35,796 nt of DNA from Deltaproteobacteria bacterium (GCA_002748835.1 PDTL01000003.1:1-35796), one strand, 5' to 3'. Positions 24,440-33,859 are shown, counted from the stretch's first letter. Program-made: numbers and translations. The notes: generated by a model not told the origin, from the sequence alone.

Positions 24440-26257
24440 ATGGATGTCTCTCAACGGCTGCGGTCATTTCTCATGCGTCGCGCGGACGCGGTACCCAACC
24501 TCCGGTTTGCCTTGCCCGGCAAATGGGCATGCTACTATATTCTCATCGGCCTGATCGCCGGTTTGGGATCCATCCTGTTTCATGTGCTCTGCGAACTGGG
24601 TGTTCACTATTTCATGGACGCCTTTGCCGGATACCGGCCGCCGGCTCCGGCCGGTGAGCATTCCCTGCTGCTCCCCACCAATACCCCTTTCAACCGGTGG
24701 CTCCTGCTTATTCTGCCGGCCCTGGGCGGTATGGTCAGCGGTTTTCTGGTTTATACGTTTGCACCGGAAGCTGAAGGCCATGGAACCGATGCGGCCATTG
24801 ATGCCTATCACAACAAAGGCGGGTTTATCCGTGGCCGGATTCCCATCATCAAGACCCTTGCCTCGTCAATCACCCTGACCACCGGCGGTTCTGGCGGACG
24901 GGAGGGACCTATTGCCCAGATCGGGGCCGGGTTCGGATCGTTTCTCGCAACCCGACTCAACCTCTCCCACCGGGATCGGCGCATCATGATGGCTGCCGGT
25001 ATGGGTGCCGGGGTCGGGAGTATTTTCCGCGCACCCCTGGCGGGAGCACTGTTTGCAGCCGAGGTGCTGTACCAGGATCCGGAGTTTGAATCGGAAGTCA
25101 TCATCCCGGCCGGCATTTCTTCGGTGGTGGCCTACTGCGTGTTCTGCCTGGCCTTTGGCTGGGGATCGCTCTTCAGTTCGCCTGAATTCGTCTTTCATAA
25201 CCCCCTGGAACTGGGCCCCTATCTGGTGTTGGCCGTGATACTCATGGGCACCGGGGTTGTGTATATCAAATCTTTTTATGGCATCACGGCCCTGTTTGGG
25301 AAGTTGCAGCTTCCCAATCACATCAAGCCCGCCATCGGGGGCCTCTGCACCGGCGGTATCGGTTTTTTCTTCCCGTTTACCCTGGCCTTTGGGTACGGGT
25401 ATGTCCAGGACGCCATCTACAATCACCAGACCATCGGGTTTTTGTTGGTACTGGCTTTTGGAAAAATCCTCACCACCTCCTTTTCCATTGGTTCGGGCGG
25501 GAGCGGGGGGGTGTTCGGGCCGTCTGTTGTCATCGGCGGGGCCATCGGCGGGGCGGTGGGCCTGGTCTTCCATTCTTTGATCCCTGGGGTGGTGACCCAT
25601 CCGGGGGCTTTTGTCATTGTGGGAATGGCTGGGTTCTTCACCGCCGTCTCTAATACGCCCATTTCGACCATTATCTTTGTCAGTGAAATGACCAACTCCT
25701 ATCATCTGCTCCTGCCCAGCCTGTTGGTCTGTTCAGTGACCTACATGATCGCCCAGCAGTGGACCATCTACGAAAAACAGGTAAAATCACGGGTGAATTC
25801 GCCGGCCCATGCCGGTGAGTTTATGGTTGACGTGCTGCAATCGATCCAGGTGAAAGATTTAACGCATTTGTTTCAGGATGTTGCCTGCGTGCACCAAGAG
25901 ATGCGATTTTCAGATTTTAAACCGTTTTTTGCCGAGACCAAACAGCACTATTTCCCTGTCATGGATGCCGATGACCGGATGGTGGGGATTTTTTCGAGTA
26001 CAGATATTCGTGGCGTGCTCTTTTCCGAAGCCATCGAGCCATTGATCATCATGCGGGATATCATGACCCGGAACGTGATTGTTACCCGTCCGGGCGAGGA
26101 TCTCAATACGGTCCTTATCAAATTGACGCGCAAAAACATTGACAGCCTGCCGGTGGTGGATGAAGATGATCCATCTGTCCTTATCGGCATGCTCACCCGG
26201 CGGGCGGTGATTGCTTTCTACAACCAGCAGGTCCAGCAGCTCAAACGGGCGTCCTGA
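24440..26257 (+). CDS. CLC-family chloride channel with C-terminal CBS pair
   Basis: A 605-residue membrane protein. The first about 450 residues form the CLC pore, with the gating-glutamate motif GSGGREGP (Glu155) and the GSGGSGGVFGPSVVIGG motif around residue 355. Two CBS domains occupy about 475-600. In the helix matching E. coli ClcA Glu202-Glu203 this protein reads APLAGALFAAEVL: the first Glu is kept (Glu208) and the internal proton glutamate is Val209, as in animal CLC channels. Passive chloride conductance is therefore more likely than H+/Cl- exchange. The CBS pair may sense nucleotides. AAGGAGG lies upstream of the start. The glycosyltransferase gene follows after 24 bp. Confidence 0.92.
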   Translation: MDVSQRLRSFLMRRADAVPNLRFALPGKWACYYILIGLIAGLGSILFHVLCELGVHYFMDAFAGYRPPAPAGEHSLLLPTNTPFNRWLLLILPALGGMVSGFLVYTFAPEAEGHGTDAAIDAYHNKGGFIRGRIPIIKTLASSITLTTGGSGGREGPIAQIGAGFGSFLATRLNLSHRDRRIMMAAGMGAGVGSIFRAPLAGALFAAEVLYQDPEFESEVIIPAGISSVVAYCVFCLAFGWGSLFSSPEFVFHNPLELGPYLVLAVILMGTGVVYIKSFYGITALFGKLQLPNHIKPAIGGLCTGGIGFFFPFTLAFGYGYVQDAIYNHQTIGFLLVLAFGKILTTSFSIGSGGSGGVFGPSVVIGGAIGGAVGLVFHSLIPGVVTHPGAFVIVGMAGFFTAVSNTPISTIIFVSEMTNSYHLLLPSLLVCSVTYMIAQQWTIYEKQVKSRVNSPAHAGEFMVDVLQSIQVKDLTHLFQDVACVHQEMRFSDFKPFFAETKQHYFPVMDADDRMVGIFSSTDIRGVLFSEAIEPLIIMRDIMTRNVIVTRPGEDLNTVLIKLTRKNIDSLPVVDEDDPSVLIGMLTRRAVIAFYNQQVQQLKRAS

Positions 26258-26281
26258 CCGGATTGTTGAGGAGATTGACGC

Positions 26282-27232
26282 GTGTATAAAGGTAAATCCG
26301 TTGGCGTGGTTATTCCGGCGTATAACGAAGGAACGCAGATTCAACGGGTCATGGATACCCTGCCTGACTTTGTTGATTTTATGATCATCGTCAATGACGC
26401 CAGTACCGATAACACGGCCGCTGTGGTGGCACAGCAGCAGGCCAGCGATCCCCGGGTCATCCTCCTGAATCACGATGAAAACAAAGGGTGCGGCGGTGCG
26501 CTGGTCAGCGGCTATCGCTGGGCCATTGAGCAGGATCTGGATATTGCCGTGCGTATGGATGGAGACGGGCAGATGGATCCGGCAGACCTGCCCCTGCTGC
26601 TGGATCCGGTGGCGGAAGGGAAAGCCGACTATGCAAAGGGTAACCGGTTTTTCAGCGGAAAAGCCTATGAAACCATGCCGAAAATCCGGTTCCTGGGAAC
26701 GGCTTTTCTCTCCCTTCTGACCAAAATCGTGTCCGGGTACTGGCATGTCTCGGATTTCCAGTCCGGCTATACGGCCATCAACAAACAGGCCCTCCGGACC
26801 GTGGACTGGGACCGGATGTATTCGCGCTACGGCCAGCCCAATGATCTCCTGATTCTCCTGAATGTGAGCAACTTCCGCGTGGCGGACGTACCCGTGGAGC
26901 CTGTTTATAACGTGGGCGAAGTTTCCGGTATCAAGGTGAAAAAGGTGATTTTTACCATCGGGTGGCTGCTCTTCCGGCGGTTTTTCTGGCGCCTCAAGGA
27001 AAAATACATCATCCGGGATTTCCATCCCCTGGTCTTTTTCTACGGCCTGGGCGGCGTCTTCGGCCTCCTGACCTTTTTTCTCTCCTGCCGGATGGTCTGG
27101 ATCTGGGTTGTTGCCGGGGTAATCCCGTCCATCAACGCCCTGGCTGCCATGACCGCCTTTATCAGCGCCAATCAGTTTGTGCTCTTTGCCATGTGGTTTG
27201 ACATGGAAGCCAACAAAGAACTTAAACCCTGA
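26282..27232 (+). CDS. Family 2 glycosyltransferase, membrane-anchored
   Basis: A 316-residue GT2 enzyme of the polyprenyl-phosphate sugar transferase (DPM1-like) group. It begins VGVVIPAYNEG, with IVNDASTDNT and the metal-binding DGDGQMDP typical of GT-A folds. Two hydrophobic segments near the C-terminus (about 245-265 and 270-305) should anchor it in the inner membrane. It probably transfers a sugar from a nucleotide donor to a lipid carrier for glycan or envelope synthesis. It starts with GTG behind GAGGAG. It closes a plus-strand group with the CLC gene and converges on truA across a hairpin-rich spacer. Confidence 0.88.
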   Translation: MYKGKSVGVVIPAYNEGTQIQRVMDTLPDFVDFMIIVNDASTDNTAAVVAQQQASDPRVILLNHDENKGCGGALVSGYRWAIEQDLDIAVRMDGDGQMDPADLPLLLDPVAEGKADYAKGNRFFSGKAYETMPKIRFLGTAFLSLLTKIVSGYWHVSDFQSGYTAINKQALRTVDWDRMYSRYGQPNDLLILLNVSNFRVADVPVEPVYNVGEVSGIKVKKVIFTIGWLLFRRFFWRLKEKYIIRDFHPLVFFYGLGGVFGLLTFFLSCRMVWIWVVAGVIPSINALAAMTAFISANQFVLFAMWFDMEANKELKP

Positions 27233-27239
27233 AGGTCAA

Positions 27240-27312
27240 CAAATGACCCCCTTGCCTCCGGCGGGCAGGGGGATGATCCCCCTGCACCCCCAGGATTGCG
27301 GGTTACGGGGGG
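27240..27312. repeat. GC-rich REP-like palindromic element
   Basis: Between the convergent glycosyltransferase and truA ends lies a C/G-run-rich stretch with nested palindromes. CAGGGGG and CCCCCTG (27266-27284) pair around ATGAT. Alternatively, CCCCC-TTGCC upstream pairs with GGGCAGGGGG. It lacks a T-run. Its composition is unlike the neighbouring genes and resembles dispersed intergenic palindromes. It may serve as a bidirectional terminator. Confidence 0.5.
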
Positions 27313-28097
27313 AGGGTGAAGACTGCGTCCGGATAGACGACGTCTTGCAGGTACAGCCCATGCGCCGGTGCGGTCGGACCGGCTGCGGTTCGGTTTTCAG
27401 CGGCAATAATGTCAGGCAGGGCATCGGGTGAGAGCCGGCCATTGCCGACCCATTCCAGGGTTCCCACAATATTTCGGACCATATATCTGAGAAATCCGTC
27501 ACCGGTGATGGTGAACAGCAGATCGTCTCCGTCTGTTGACCATACGGCCCGGGTCAGGGTTCTTACCGTGGAAGACCGCGGACTCCCGGTGGCCTCAAAA
27601 GAGGCGAAATCATGGGTGCCCATGAGGTGGTCTGCTGCTGTCTGCATGGCCGCCACATCCAGCAAGACCGGCCGGTGCCAGGCGGTTTGCCGGCTCAGGG
27701 CACTGCGGATGGGGTGATTGCGTATCTGGTAGACATAGGTTTTTGCGATGGCGCTGAAGCGGGCATGAAAGGAAAGCGGGACCTCTCTGCACTCGATTAC
27801 GGCAATGGCGTCAGGCAGCAGACTGTTCAACCCGCGGACAAAGGCGTCCGGTCCGAATCGGACCTGGCACTGAAAGCTGGCCGCCTGGCCCCGTGCATGA
27901 ACACCGGCATCGGTGCGGCCAGACCCGGCCACGACCACCGCCTGTCCGGTCATCCGGCTGAGGGCGGTCTCCAGGGCCCCCTGGATGGTCGGGACATCCG
28001 GCTGCACCTGCCATCCCTGAAACGGGGTGCCGTCATATTCAAGCCGTACGAGAAAATTGCGTTCAGGAATCAAAGACACAGCGGACGCAGGGATCAT
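27303..28097 (-). CDS. truA: tRNA pseudouridine(38-40) synthase
   Basis: A 264-residue TruA that forms pseudouridine at positions 38-40 of the anticodon arm. The catalytic motif GSGRTDAGVHARGQ holds Asp63. The N-terminal LEYDGTPFQGWQ and the later FLRYMVRNIVGTLEWVG are also family hallmarks. The open frame runs 53 codons further upstream, but that part is a different frame of the small dual-CXXC gene. The ATG at 28097 overlaps the stop of that gene (ATGA), which fixes the start and implies translational coupling. Confidence 0.95.
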   Translation of the reverse strand: MIPASAVSLIPERNFLVRLEYDGTPFQGWQVQPDVPTIQGALETALSRMTGQAVVVAGSGRTDAGVHARGQAASFQCQVRFGPDAFVRGLNSLLPDAIAVIECREVPLSFHARFSAIAKTYVYQIRNHPIRSALSRQTAWHRPVLLDVAAMQTAADHLMGTHDFASFEATGSPRSSTVRTLTRAVWSTDGDDLLFTITGDGFLRYMVRNIVGTLEWVGNGRLSPDALPDIIAAENRTAAGPTAPAHGLYLQDVVYPDAVFTLPP

Positions 28098-28297
28098 AGA
28101 CGATTCACCGGCACCGAGGCCAGCATGTCTTCGAGAATATCGTCCATTTTGTCCGCATAGTGCTCTACAGGAAAAACAGCGCTGCAAGACTTGCAGCGAA
28201 GAATGGTTTTCTGTCACATGCGGACCAGGGTCAACGGCCCCTGACACGCTTTGCACACAGCCGTATCCGGAGATACGGAGCGTCTGAATCGGCGCAT
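28094..28297 (-). CDS. Small dual-CXXC zinc-ribbon-like protein with in-frame UGA (putative selenoprotein)
   Basis: A 67-residue frame: ATG at 28297, one TGA at 28214-28216, final TGA at 28094-28096 overlapping the truA start (ATGA). Read through the first TGA as selenocysteine (residue 28), it has CKAC (15-18), Sec28, CKSC (35-38), then an acidic helix HYADKMDDILEDMLASVP. This fits what I recall of a family named dual CXXC motif small (seleno)protein. The overlap with truA, the paired CXXC motifs on both sides of the UGA, and a perfect 8-bp hairpin after it all argue for translation through it. An upstream in-frame ATG at 28336 would add 13 residues; AGAGAGG lies 12 bases before 28297. A redox or zinc-binding role is inferred. 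Confidence 0.8.
28180..28198 (-). promoter_or_regulatory. SECIS-like hairpin in the dual-CXXC gene
   Basis: Minus-strand bases 16-34 after the UGA form a perfect 8-bp stem (CGCUGCAA/UUGCAGCG) with the loop GUC. The sequence around the loop, UGCAAGUCUUGCA, closely resembles the E. coli fdhF element (UGCAGGUCUGCA). The loop G is at +24 from the UGA. Confidence 0.82.
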
Positions 28298-28455
28298 GGC
28301 GGTTCGGATCCTCTCTGTTTTGGATGTATTGATCATAAAAGGGATCGTAAAGTATGGCGCAGGCGGTGTCAATTCCCGGGGCAGAATTTAAATCCGAAAA
28401 TACGGACCGTTGATTTCCAAATGCGGTTACCCTGTTTTACCCTGGGAGGGTGATC

Positions 28456-28590
28456 TTGACAAATGTAAAAAATCATTTTACTCAATTAAGGTTTATCATT
28501 GTCTGGTCCTGTTTCCTGTGCTGTTTCAGTGGCGCACTTGTGACCGCATACCGGCAGGCATCCGGTGATCCGATGACCCTGAATCGATAG
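28456..28590 (+). CDS. Possible small signal-peptide-like ORF upstream of secA
   Basis: A 44-residue frame starting at TTG 28456 (or GTG 28450) and ending TAG at 28588-28590, 31 bp before secA. GGGAGG lies 6-7 bases before the TTG. The product has a basic N-region ([10 protein letters not shown]), a hydrophobic stretch of about 18 residues ([18 protein letters not shown]), and a short tail ending GDPMTLNR. This is the shape of a secretion-monitor leader such as SecM, but no known arrest motif is seen, and the frame is short enough to occur by chance. Confidence 0.25.
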   Translation: MTNVKNHFTQLRFIIVWSCFLCCFSGALVTAYRQASGDPMTLNR

Positions 28591-28621
28591 ATTTCTATGT
28601 ATACTTAAGGATGAACGCCTG

Positions 28622-31141
28622 ATGATCATGAAATTGTTTACAAAACTCTTTGGCAGCAAGGCGGAGCGTGACATCAAACGCCTGGGCACGGTGGTGGCTG
28701 CCATCAATGCCCTGGAACCTCAGATGGAGCAGATGACGGATGAAGCGCTGACAGGGCAGACCGCGCTTTTCCGTGAGCGGCTGAAGGCCGGTGAAACCCT
28801 GGATGATCTGCTTCCTGAAGCCTTTGCCACCGTACGGGAAGCCTCCCGGCGCGTGCTCCACATGCGGCATTATGACTGCCAGCTGATCGGGGGGATGACC
28901 CTCCATTCCGGCAAAATAGCGGAAATGAAGACCGGTGAAGGGAAAACCCTGGTGGCCACCCTGGCGGCCTATCTCAATGCCTTGTCCGGAAACGGCGTGC
29001 ATGTGGTGACGGTCAACGATTATCTGGCCCAGCGGGATGCGGAATGGATGGGAAAACTGTACCGGTTTCTCGGCCTGACCGTGGACACCATTGTCCATGG
29101 AAAAACCGATGCCGAGCGTATTGCGGCCTACCGGGCCGATATCACCTACGGCACCAACAATGAATTCGGGTTCGACTATCTTCGGGACAATATGAAATTT
29201 TCCGGAGAAACCCTGGTCATGCGGGATCTGAAGTTTGCCATTGTTGACGAGGTGGACAGTATTCTCATTGACGAGGCGCGAACCCCGTTGATTATTTCAG
29301 GGCCTGCTGAAAAATCGACCTCTCTGTACTATCAGGTTAACACCCTGATTCCGCGCCTGAAAAAAGACGATGATTTCACGGTGGATGAAAAGGCCAGGTC
29401 TGCGTCCCTGACCGAGGAAGGGGTTCAGGCTGTTGAAAAACTGCTGAAGGTTGAAAACCTGTATGATCCCAAGCATATGGATCTCCTGCACCATGTAAAC
29501 CAGGCGCTCAAGGCCCATGCCCTGTTCAAACGGGATGTGGACTATATTGTGAAAGACGGCCAGGTGGTCATCGTTGATGAGTTCACCGGTCGGCTCATGC
29601 CGGGCCGCCGGTACTCTGACGGGCTGCATCAGGCACTGGAAGCCAAAGAAAACGTCAAGATCGAAAATGAAAACCAAACCCTTGCCACCATCACGTTCCA
29701 GAACTATTTCCGTATGTATGATAAACTGTCCGGCATGACGGGTACGGCAGAGACCGAAGCAGAGGAATTCTACAAAATCTACGGTCTTGAGGTGCTGGTG
29801 ATCCCGACCCACCTGCCCATGATCCGGAAAGACTATGCAGACAGCATCTACAAGACCCGCAAGGAGAAATTTGACGCGGTGATCGAAGAGATCATTGCCT
29901 GCAACAAAACCGGTCAGCCGGTGCTCGTGGGTACGGTGAACATCGATGTCTCTGAAAGCCTGAGCCGGAAGCTCAAGCGTCGGGGGGTGCCCCACAACGT
30001 GCTCAATGCAAAGCATCACAGCCAGGAAGCACAGATTGTGTCCCAGGCCGGACAGATGGGTGCGGTGACCATCTCCACGAACATGGCCGGCCGCGGGACA
30101 GACATTGTGCTGGGTGAAGGGGTCCTGGAACTCGGCGGGCTCCATATTATCGGCACGGAGCGCCATGAGAGCCGCCGGATCGACAATCAGCTGCGGGGCC
30201 GCTCCGGCCGTCAGGGAGATCCCGGTTCTTCCCGGTTCTTCCTGGCCCTGGAGGATGACCTCCTGCGGATCTTTGGTGGTGAGCGCATATCCAGTATCAT
30301 GGAACGGCTGGGGCTGGAAGACGGGGAACCCATCGAGCACCGGATGATCAGCCGGGCCATTGAGAATGCCCAGAAAAAGGTCGAAGGGCATAACTTCGAT
30401 ATCCGTAAACAGCTCATCGAGTATGATGACGTGATCAATGAGCAGCGGGAGGTCATTTATAAACAGCGTCGCCAGGCTTTGACCGGAGAGAATCTGCGGG
30501 AATTTGTCACGTCCATGATTGCGGAAAAATGTGATGAGATCGCCGAACGTGCCGGCGGGTTTCAGGCAGAACCCAAGGACTGGGATATGGAAATGGCAAA
30601 AGAGATGTTTCTGCAGCAGTTCGCTATCGATCTGGTCGACGACACGCCGTTTGCCGGTGCGGAAAAAGGGGAGCTGGGAAACCGGCTGTATGAGGTGGCC
30701 ATAGCCCGGTATGAACAGCAGGAAACCGCCTTTGACATCGAACGGTTTCGTCAGATCGAAAACTTTTTTGTGCTTCAGACTGTGGATAATCTGTGGAAGG
30801 ATCATCTGCTCAACATGGATCATCTCAAAGAGGGAATCGGGCTTCGGGGATATGCCCAGCAGAATCCGCTTCTGGTGTATAAAAAAGAAGCGTTCAAGAT
30901 GTTTCAGGACCTGATTGTCCGGATCAAGGAGGAAATACTCGGTATTCTCTTCCGGATTCAGCTCGCCGCGTCTCATCCCCTTGAAACGATGCAGGCAAAA
31001 GAAGAACAGAAACTGAATTTTTCCCACGGCGATGCGAGTGAGCAAAAGAAAACCCCGGTTCGTGCAGATAGCAAGGTCGGACGAAACGATCCCTGCCCCT
31101 GCGGCAGTGGTAAAAAATTCAAAAAATGCTGTGGTGCTTGA
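28622..31141 (+). CDS. secA: Protein translocase motor SecA
   Basis: An 839-residue SecA ATPase that drives preproteins through SecYEG at the inner membrane. The nucleotide-binding Walker A is MKTGEGKT, followed by [17 protein letters not shown], the [20 protein letters not shown] segment and [12 protein letters not shown]. The C-terminal zinc-binding tail [15 protein letters not shown], used for SecB and lipid contact, is present. The length is slightly short for the family but complete. Two ATGs (28622 and 28628) are possible starts; AAGGA lies about 10 bases before the first. clpS follows after 73 bp. A small hydrophobic frame precedes it. Confidence 0.97.
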   Translation: MIMKLFTKLFGSKAERDIKRLGTVVAAINALEPQMEQMTDEALTGQTALFRERLKAGETLDDLLPEAFATVREASRRVLHMRHYDCQLIGGMTLHSGKIAEMKTGEGKTLVATLAAYLNALSGNGVHVVTVNDYLAQRDAEWMGKLYRFLGLTVDTIVHGKTDAERIAAYRADITYGTNNEFGFDYLRDNMKFSGETLVMRDLKFAIVDEVDSILIDEARTPLIISGPAEKSTSLYYQVNTLIPRLKKDDDFTVDEKARSASLTEEGVQAVEKLLKVENLYDPKHMDLLHHVNQALKAHALFKRDVDYIVKDGQVVIVDEFTGRLMPGRRYSDGLHQALEAKENVKIENENQTLATITFQNYFRMYDKLSGMTGTAETEAEEFYKIYGLEVLVIPTHLPMIRKDYADSIYKTRKEKFDAVIEEIIACNKTGQPVLVGTVNIDVSESLSRKLKRRGVPHNVLNAKHHSQEAQIVSQAGQMGAVTISTNMAGRGTDIVLGEGVLELGGLHIIGTERHESRRIDNQLRGRSGRQGDPGSSRFFLALEDDLLRIFGGERISSIMERLGLEDGEPIEHRMISRAIENAQKKVEGHNFDIRKQLIEYDDVINEQREVIYKQRRQALTGENLREFVTSMIAEKCDEIAERAGGFQAEPKDWDMEMAKEMFLQQFAIDLVDDTPFAGAEKGELGNRLYEVAIARYEQQETAFDIERFRQIENFFVLQTVDNLWKDHLLNMDHLKEGIGLRGYAQQNPLLVYKKEAFKMFQDLIVRIKEEILGILFRIQLAASHPLETMQAKEEQKLNFSHGDASEQKKTPVRADSKVGRNDPCPCGSGKKFKKCCGA

Positions 31142-31214
31142 TTTTGAACTGCCCAGCTCCTATGATGACTCAAGAACGGATGACAGGGGAACCCGTGAAT
31201 AAGGATATTCGGAC

Positions 31215-31529
31215 ATGAACGTCTATGAACCGGATGTCAGGGAAAAAACAGCAGCGGATCAGGATATGTCCACTGCTGAACCACCCATGTTCAAAGTGCT
31301 TCTTCACAATGACGACTATACCACCATGGATTTTGTGGTCGAGATCCTGATGACGGTATTTCAGAAGTCTCTCGAAGAGGCGACGCGGATCATGCTCAGC
31401 GTGCATCATCACGGTATCGGTATGTGCGGTATCTACGTCTTTGAAGTGGCGGAGACAAAAGTGGATACGGTCATGCACCGCGCGGCCGCAGAGCAGTTTC
31501 CGCTGAAATGCACCATGGAAAAGGTTTAA
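31215..31529 (+). CDS. clpS: ATP-dependent Clp protease adaptor ClpS
   Basis: A 104-residue adaptor that delivers N-end-rule substrates to ClpAP. The conserved core is FKVLLHNDDYTTMDFVV (with the Asn-Asp pair that binds the substrate amino terminus), then VHHHGIGMCGIYVFEVAETKV. The N-terminal about 25 residues are a flexible extension, needed in known ClpS for action on ClpA. It ends 6 bp before clpA, so the two form an operon. AAGGA lies upstream of the start. Confidence 0.95.
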   Translation: MNVYEPDVREKTAADQDMSTAEPPMFKVLLHNDDYTTMDFVVEILMTVFQKSLEEATRIMLSVHHHGIGMCGIYVFEVAETKVDTVMHRAAAEQFPLKCTMEKV

Positions 31530-31535
31530 CCGTTT

Positions 31536-33791
31536 ATGATCAGCAAAGAACTCAGCGCAACACTCGGATTTGCCGTACGCGAAGCCAAGCGGCGACGGAA
31601 CGAGTATGTGTGTGTCGAACATGTCCTGTTTGCCATTCTGCATGACGGCAAGGGAGTTGAAATTGTAGAGAGCTGCGGTGGTAATGTGGATGCCCTGAAA
31701 TCACGGCTTCGGCATTACTTTGATACCAAGCTTGACAGCGTGCCGGAAGAGACCGAATACGTGCTCCAGCAGACCGTCGGTTTTCAGCGGATGATTCAGC
31801 GGGCCGTGAATCACGCCCGGTCTGCGGACAAGCAGGAGGTCACAATCGGGGATATCCTGGCCAGTATTTTTCAGGAGGATCATTCTCATGCCGCGTTTTT
31901 TCTGGAAGATGAAGGCCTGACGCGGCTGGAAGTACTCAATTATATCTCCCACCGGATGCCGTCAAGGGAAGCGGGAAAACCGTCGTCGTTTACGGAATCC
32001 GGGCGACCGGAAGAGCGGATGTCACATCGAAAGGGAAAGATCGATCCTCTGAAAGCATTTACCGTGGATTTGATTGACAAGGCTGCCAACGGCCGCATTG
32101 ATCCACTGATCGGCAGGGAAACTGAACTGGAGCGCGTCATCCATGTGCTGGCCCGGCGCAGAAAGCATAATCCGGTATTTGTCGGCGACCCGGGTGTGGG
32201 AAAAACCGCCATTGTGGAAGGTCTTGCCCAGCGGATCTATGAGGGCGATGTTCCCGAGGTGATGGCTGATGCCAGCATCTACGCACTGGATCTGGGCGCC
32301 GCTCTTGCCGGGACCAAATACCGGGGAGACTTTGAGCAGCGGCTCAAAGGGGTGCTGAAAGCCCTTGAAGAAATTGACAACGCCATTTTGTTTATCGATG
32401 AGATTCATACCATTGTCGGCGCCGGTGCAACGAGCAGCGGATCCCTGGATGCATCCAATATTTTGAAGCCGGCCCTGACCCAGTCAGACATGCGGTGCAT
32501 CGGTTCAACCACCTACGAGGAGTACCGGAACAATTTTGAAAAAGACCGTGCGCTCTCCAGACGATTTGAAAAAATTGAGGTAATGGAACCGTCAATTGAG
32601 GCGTCTGTCGAGATTCTAAAAGGGCTCAAGGACCGATATGAAGCGCATCACGGGATCACCTATGCACCGGCTGCGCTGGAAGCGGCGGTGAATCTGTCTG
32701 CTAAATATATCAACGAACGCTATTTGCCGGACAAGGCCATTGATGTGATCGATGAGGCCGGCGCTTTTCTGCGGATTTTAAATGACGCCAGCCGTCAGCG
32801 GGTCGAAGTGGCTGACGTGGAAGCGATTGTGGCCCGTACGGCCAAGATTCCGCCGCAAACTGTCTCACGAAACGACAGATCACAGCTGGCCCGACTTGCA
32901 AAACGCCTCAAGGGCGTGGTGTTCGGTCAGGATGCGGCACTGGACGCCATGGTCACTGCCATCAAACGCTCCCGGGCCGGCCTGGGCGTCCCGCACCGGC
33001 CCGTGGGGTCGTTTCTGTTTACCGGTCCGACGGGGGTGGGAAAAACAGAGGCCGCCAGACAGCTGGCCGCGCAGCTGGGTGTGGAATTTATCCGGTTTGA
33101 CATGAGTGAGTATATGGAGAAACATGCGGTGGCGCGATTGATCGGCGCCCCTCCCGGATATGTGGGGTTTGAGCAGTCGGGTATGCTTACCGAACAGGTG
33201 CGGAAACACCCGCATGCGGTGCTGCTTCTGGATGAAATTGAAAAAGCCCATCCCGATATCTATAATGTCCTGCTTCAGGTCATGGATTATGCAACCCTCA
33301 CAGACAACAACGGAAAAAAAGCGGATTTTCGGAATGTGATCATCATCATGACCTCCAATGCCGGGGCCCGGGAAATGAGTGTGAAACAGATCGGCTTCGG
33401 TAGTGATGATAGGGATGTGGCCGCCAAAGGCATGGGCGCGGTTGAAAAAACCTTCAGTCCGGAATTCCGAAACCGGCTGGATGCGGTGATTCCCTTTTCT
33501 GCACTTGATCTGCCCGTCATGGAACAGGTCGTGGAAAAAATGATGGTTGAGATCCGCCAGCAGCTGGCGGACAAAAACGTGACCCTCCGGCTGTCTGCGG
33601 CCGCGCGTCGGTACCTTGCGGAAAAAGGCTATGACAAACGGTATGGCGCCCGTCCGCTAAGCCGGGTGATCCAGGTGGAAATCAAGGACGCCATTGCAGA
33701 TGAAGTTCTGTTCGGCATCCTCTCCAAAGGCGGGGGCACGGTTTCCATTGGATGCCGAAAAGGCAGGCTCACATTTAATTTTATCGCGTGA
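31536..33791 (+). CDS. clpA: Clp protease ATP-binding subunit ClpA
   Basis: A 751-residue AAA+ unfoldase. It has an N-domain (1-150, ClpS docking), a first ATPase module with Walker A GDPGVGKT and FIDEIHT, and a second module with GPTGVGKT and LLDEIEK. The ClpP-docking loop IGF is visible in VKQIGFGSDD, so it should dock with ClpP, whose gene is not in the window. With ClpS and Aat it makes up the N-end-rule degradation pathway. Its stop codon overlaps the first possible aat start (GTGA). Confidence 0.96.
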   Translation: MISKELSATLGFAVREAKRRRNEYVCVEHVLFAILHDGKGVEIVESCGGNVDALKSRLRHYFDTKLDSVPEETEYVLQQTVGFQRMIQRAVNHARSADKQEVTIGDILASIFQEDHSHAAFFLEDEGLTRLEVLNYISHRMPSREAGKPSSFTESGRPEERMSHRKGKIDPLKAFTVDLIDKAANGRIDPLIGRETELERVIHVLARRRKHNPVFVGDPGVGKTAIVEGLAQRIYEGDVPEVMADASIYALDLGAALAGTKYRGDFEQRLKGVLKALEEIDNAILFIDEIHTIVGAGATSSGSLDASNILKPALTQSDMRCIGSTTYEEYRNNFEKDRALSRRFEKIEVMEPSIEASVEILKGLKDRYEAHHGITYAPAALEAAVNLSAKYINERYLPDKAIDVIDEAGAFLRILNDASRQRVEVADVEAIVARTAKIPPQTVSRNDRSQLARLAKRLKGVVFGQDAALDAMVTAIKRSRAGLGVPHRPVGSFLFTGPTGVGKTEAARQLAAQLGVEFIRFDMSEYMEKHAVARLIGAPPGYVGFEQSGMLTEQVRKHPHAVLLLDEIEKAHPDIYNVLLQVMDYATLTDNNGKKADFRNVIIIMTSNAGAREMSVKQIGFGSDDRDVAAKGMGAVEKTFSPEFRNRLDAVIPFSALDLPVMEQVVEKMMVEIRQQLADKNVTLRLSAAARRYLAEKGYDKRYGARPLSRVIQVEIKDAIADEVLFGILSKGGGTVSIGCRKGRLTFNFIA

Positions 33792-33859
33792 TCCAAGGCT
33801 TTTATCCGGTGTTAACGGAGAACGGTTTCGGTGTCGTGGAAAAGGAAGCAGCTACACGC

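Noticed and set aside
28098..28256. 53-residue N-terminal extension of truA
   Set aside because: It is out of frame with, and overlaps, the dual-CXXC gene; TruA homology begins after 28097 and the ATGA overlap marks the start.
29297..31045. Long minus-strand frame (582 codons) opposite secA
   Set aside because: Antisense shadow of secA; no family resemblance.
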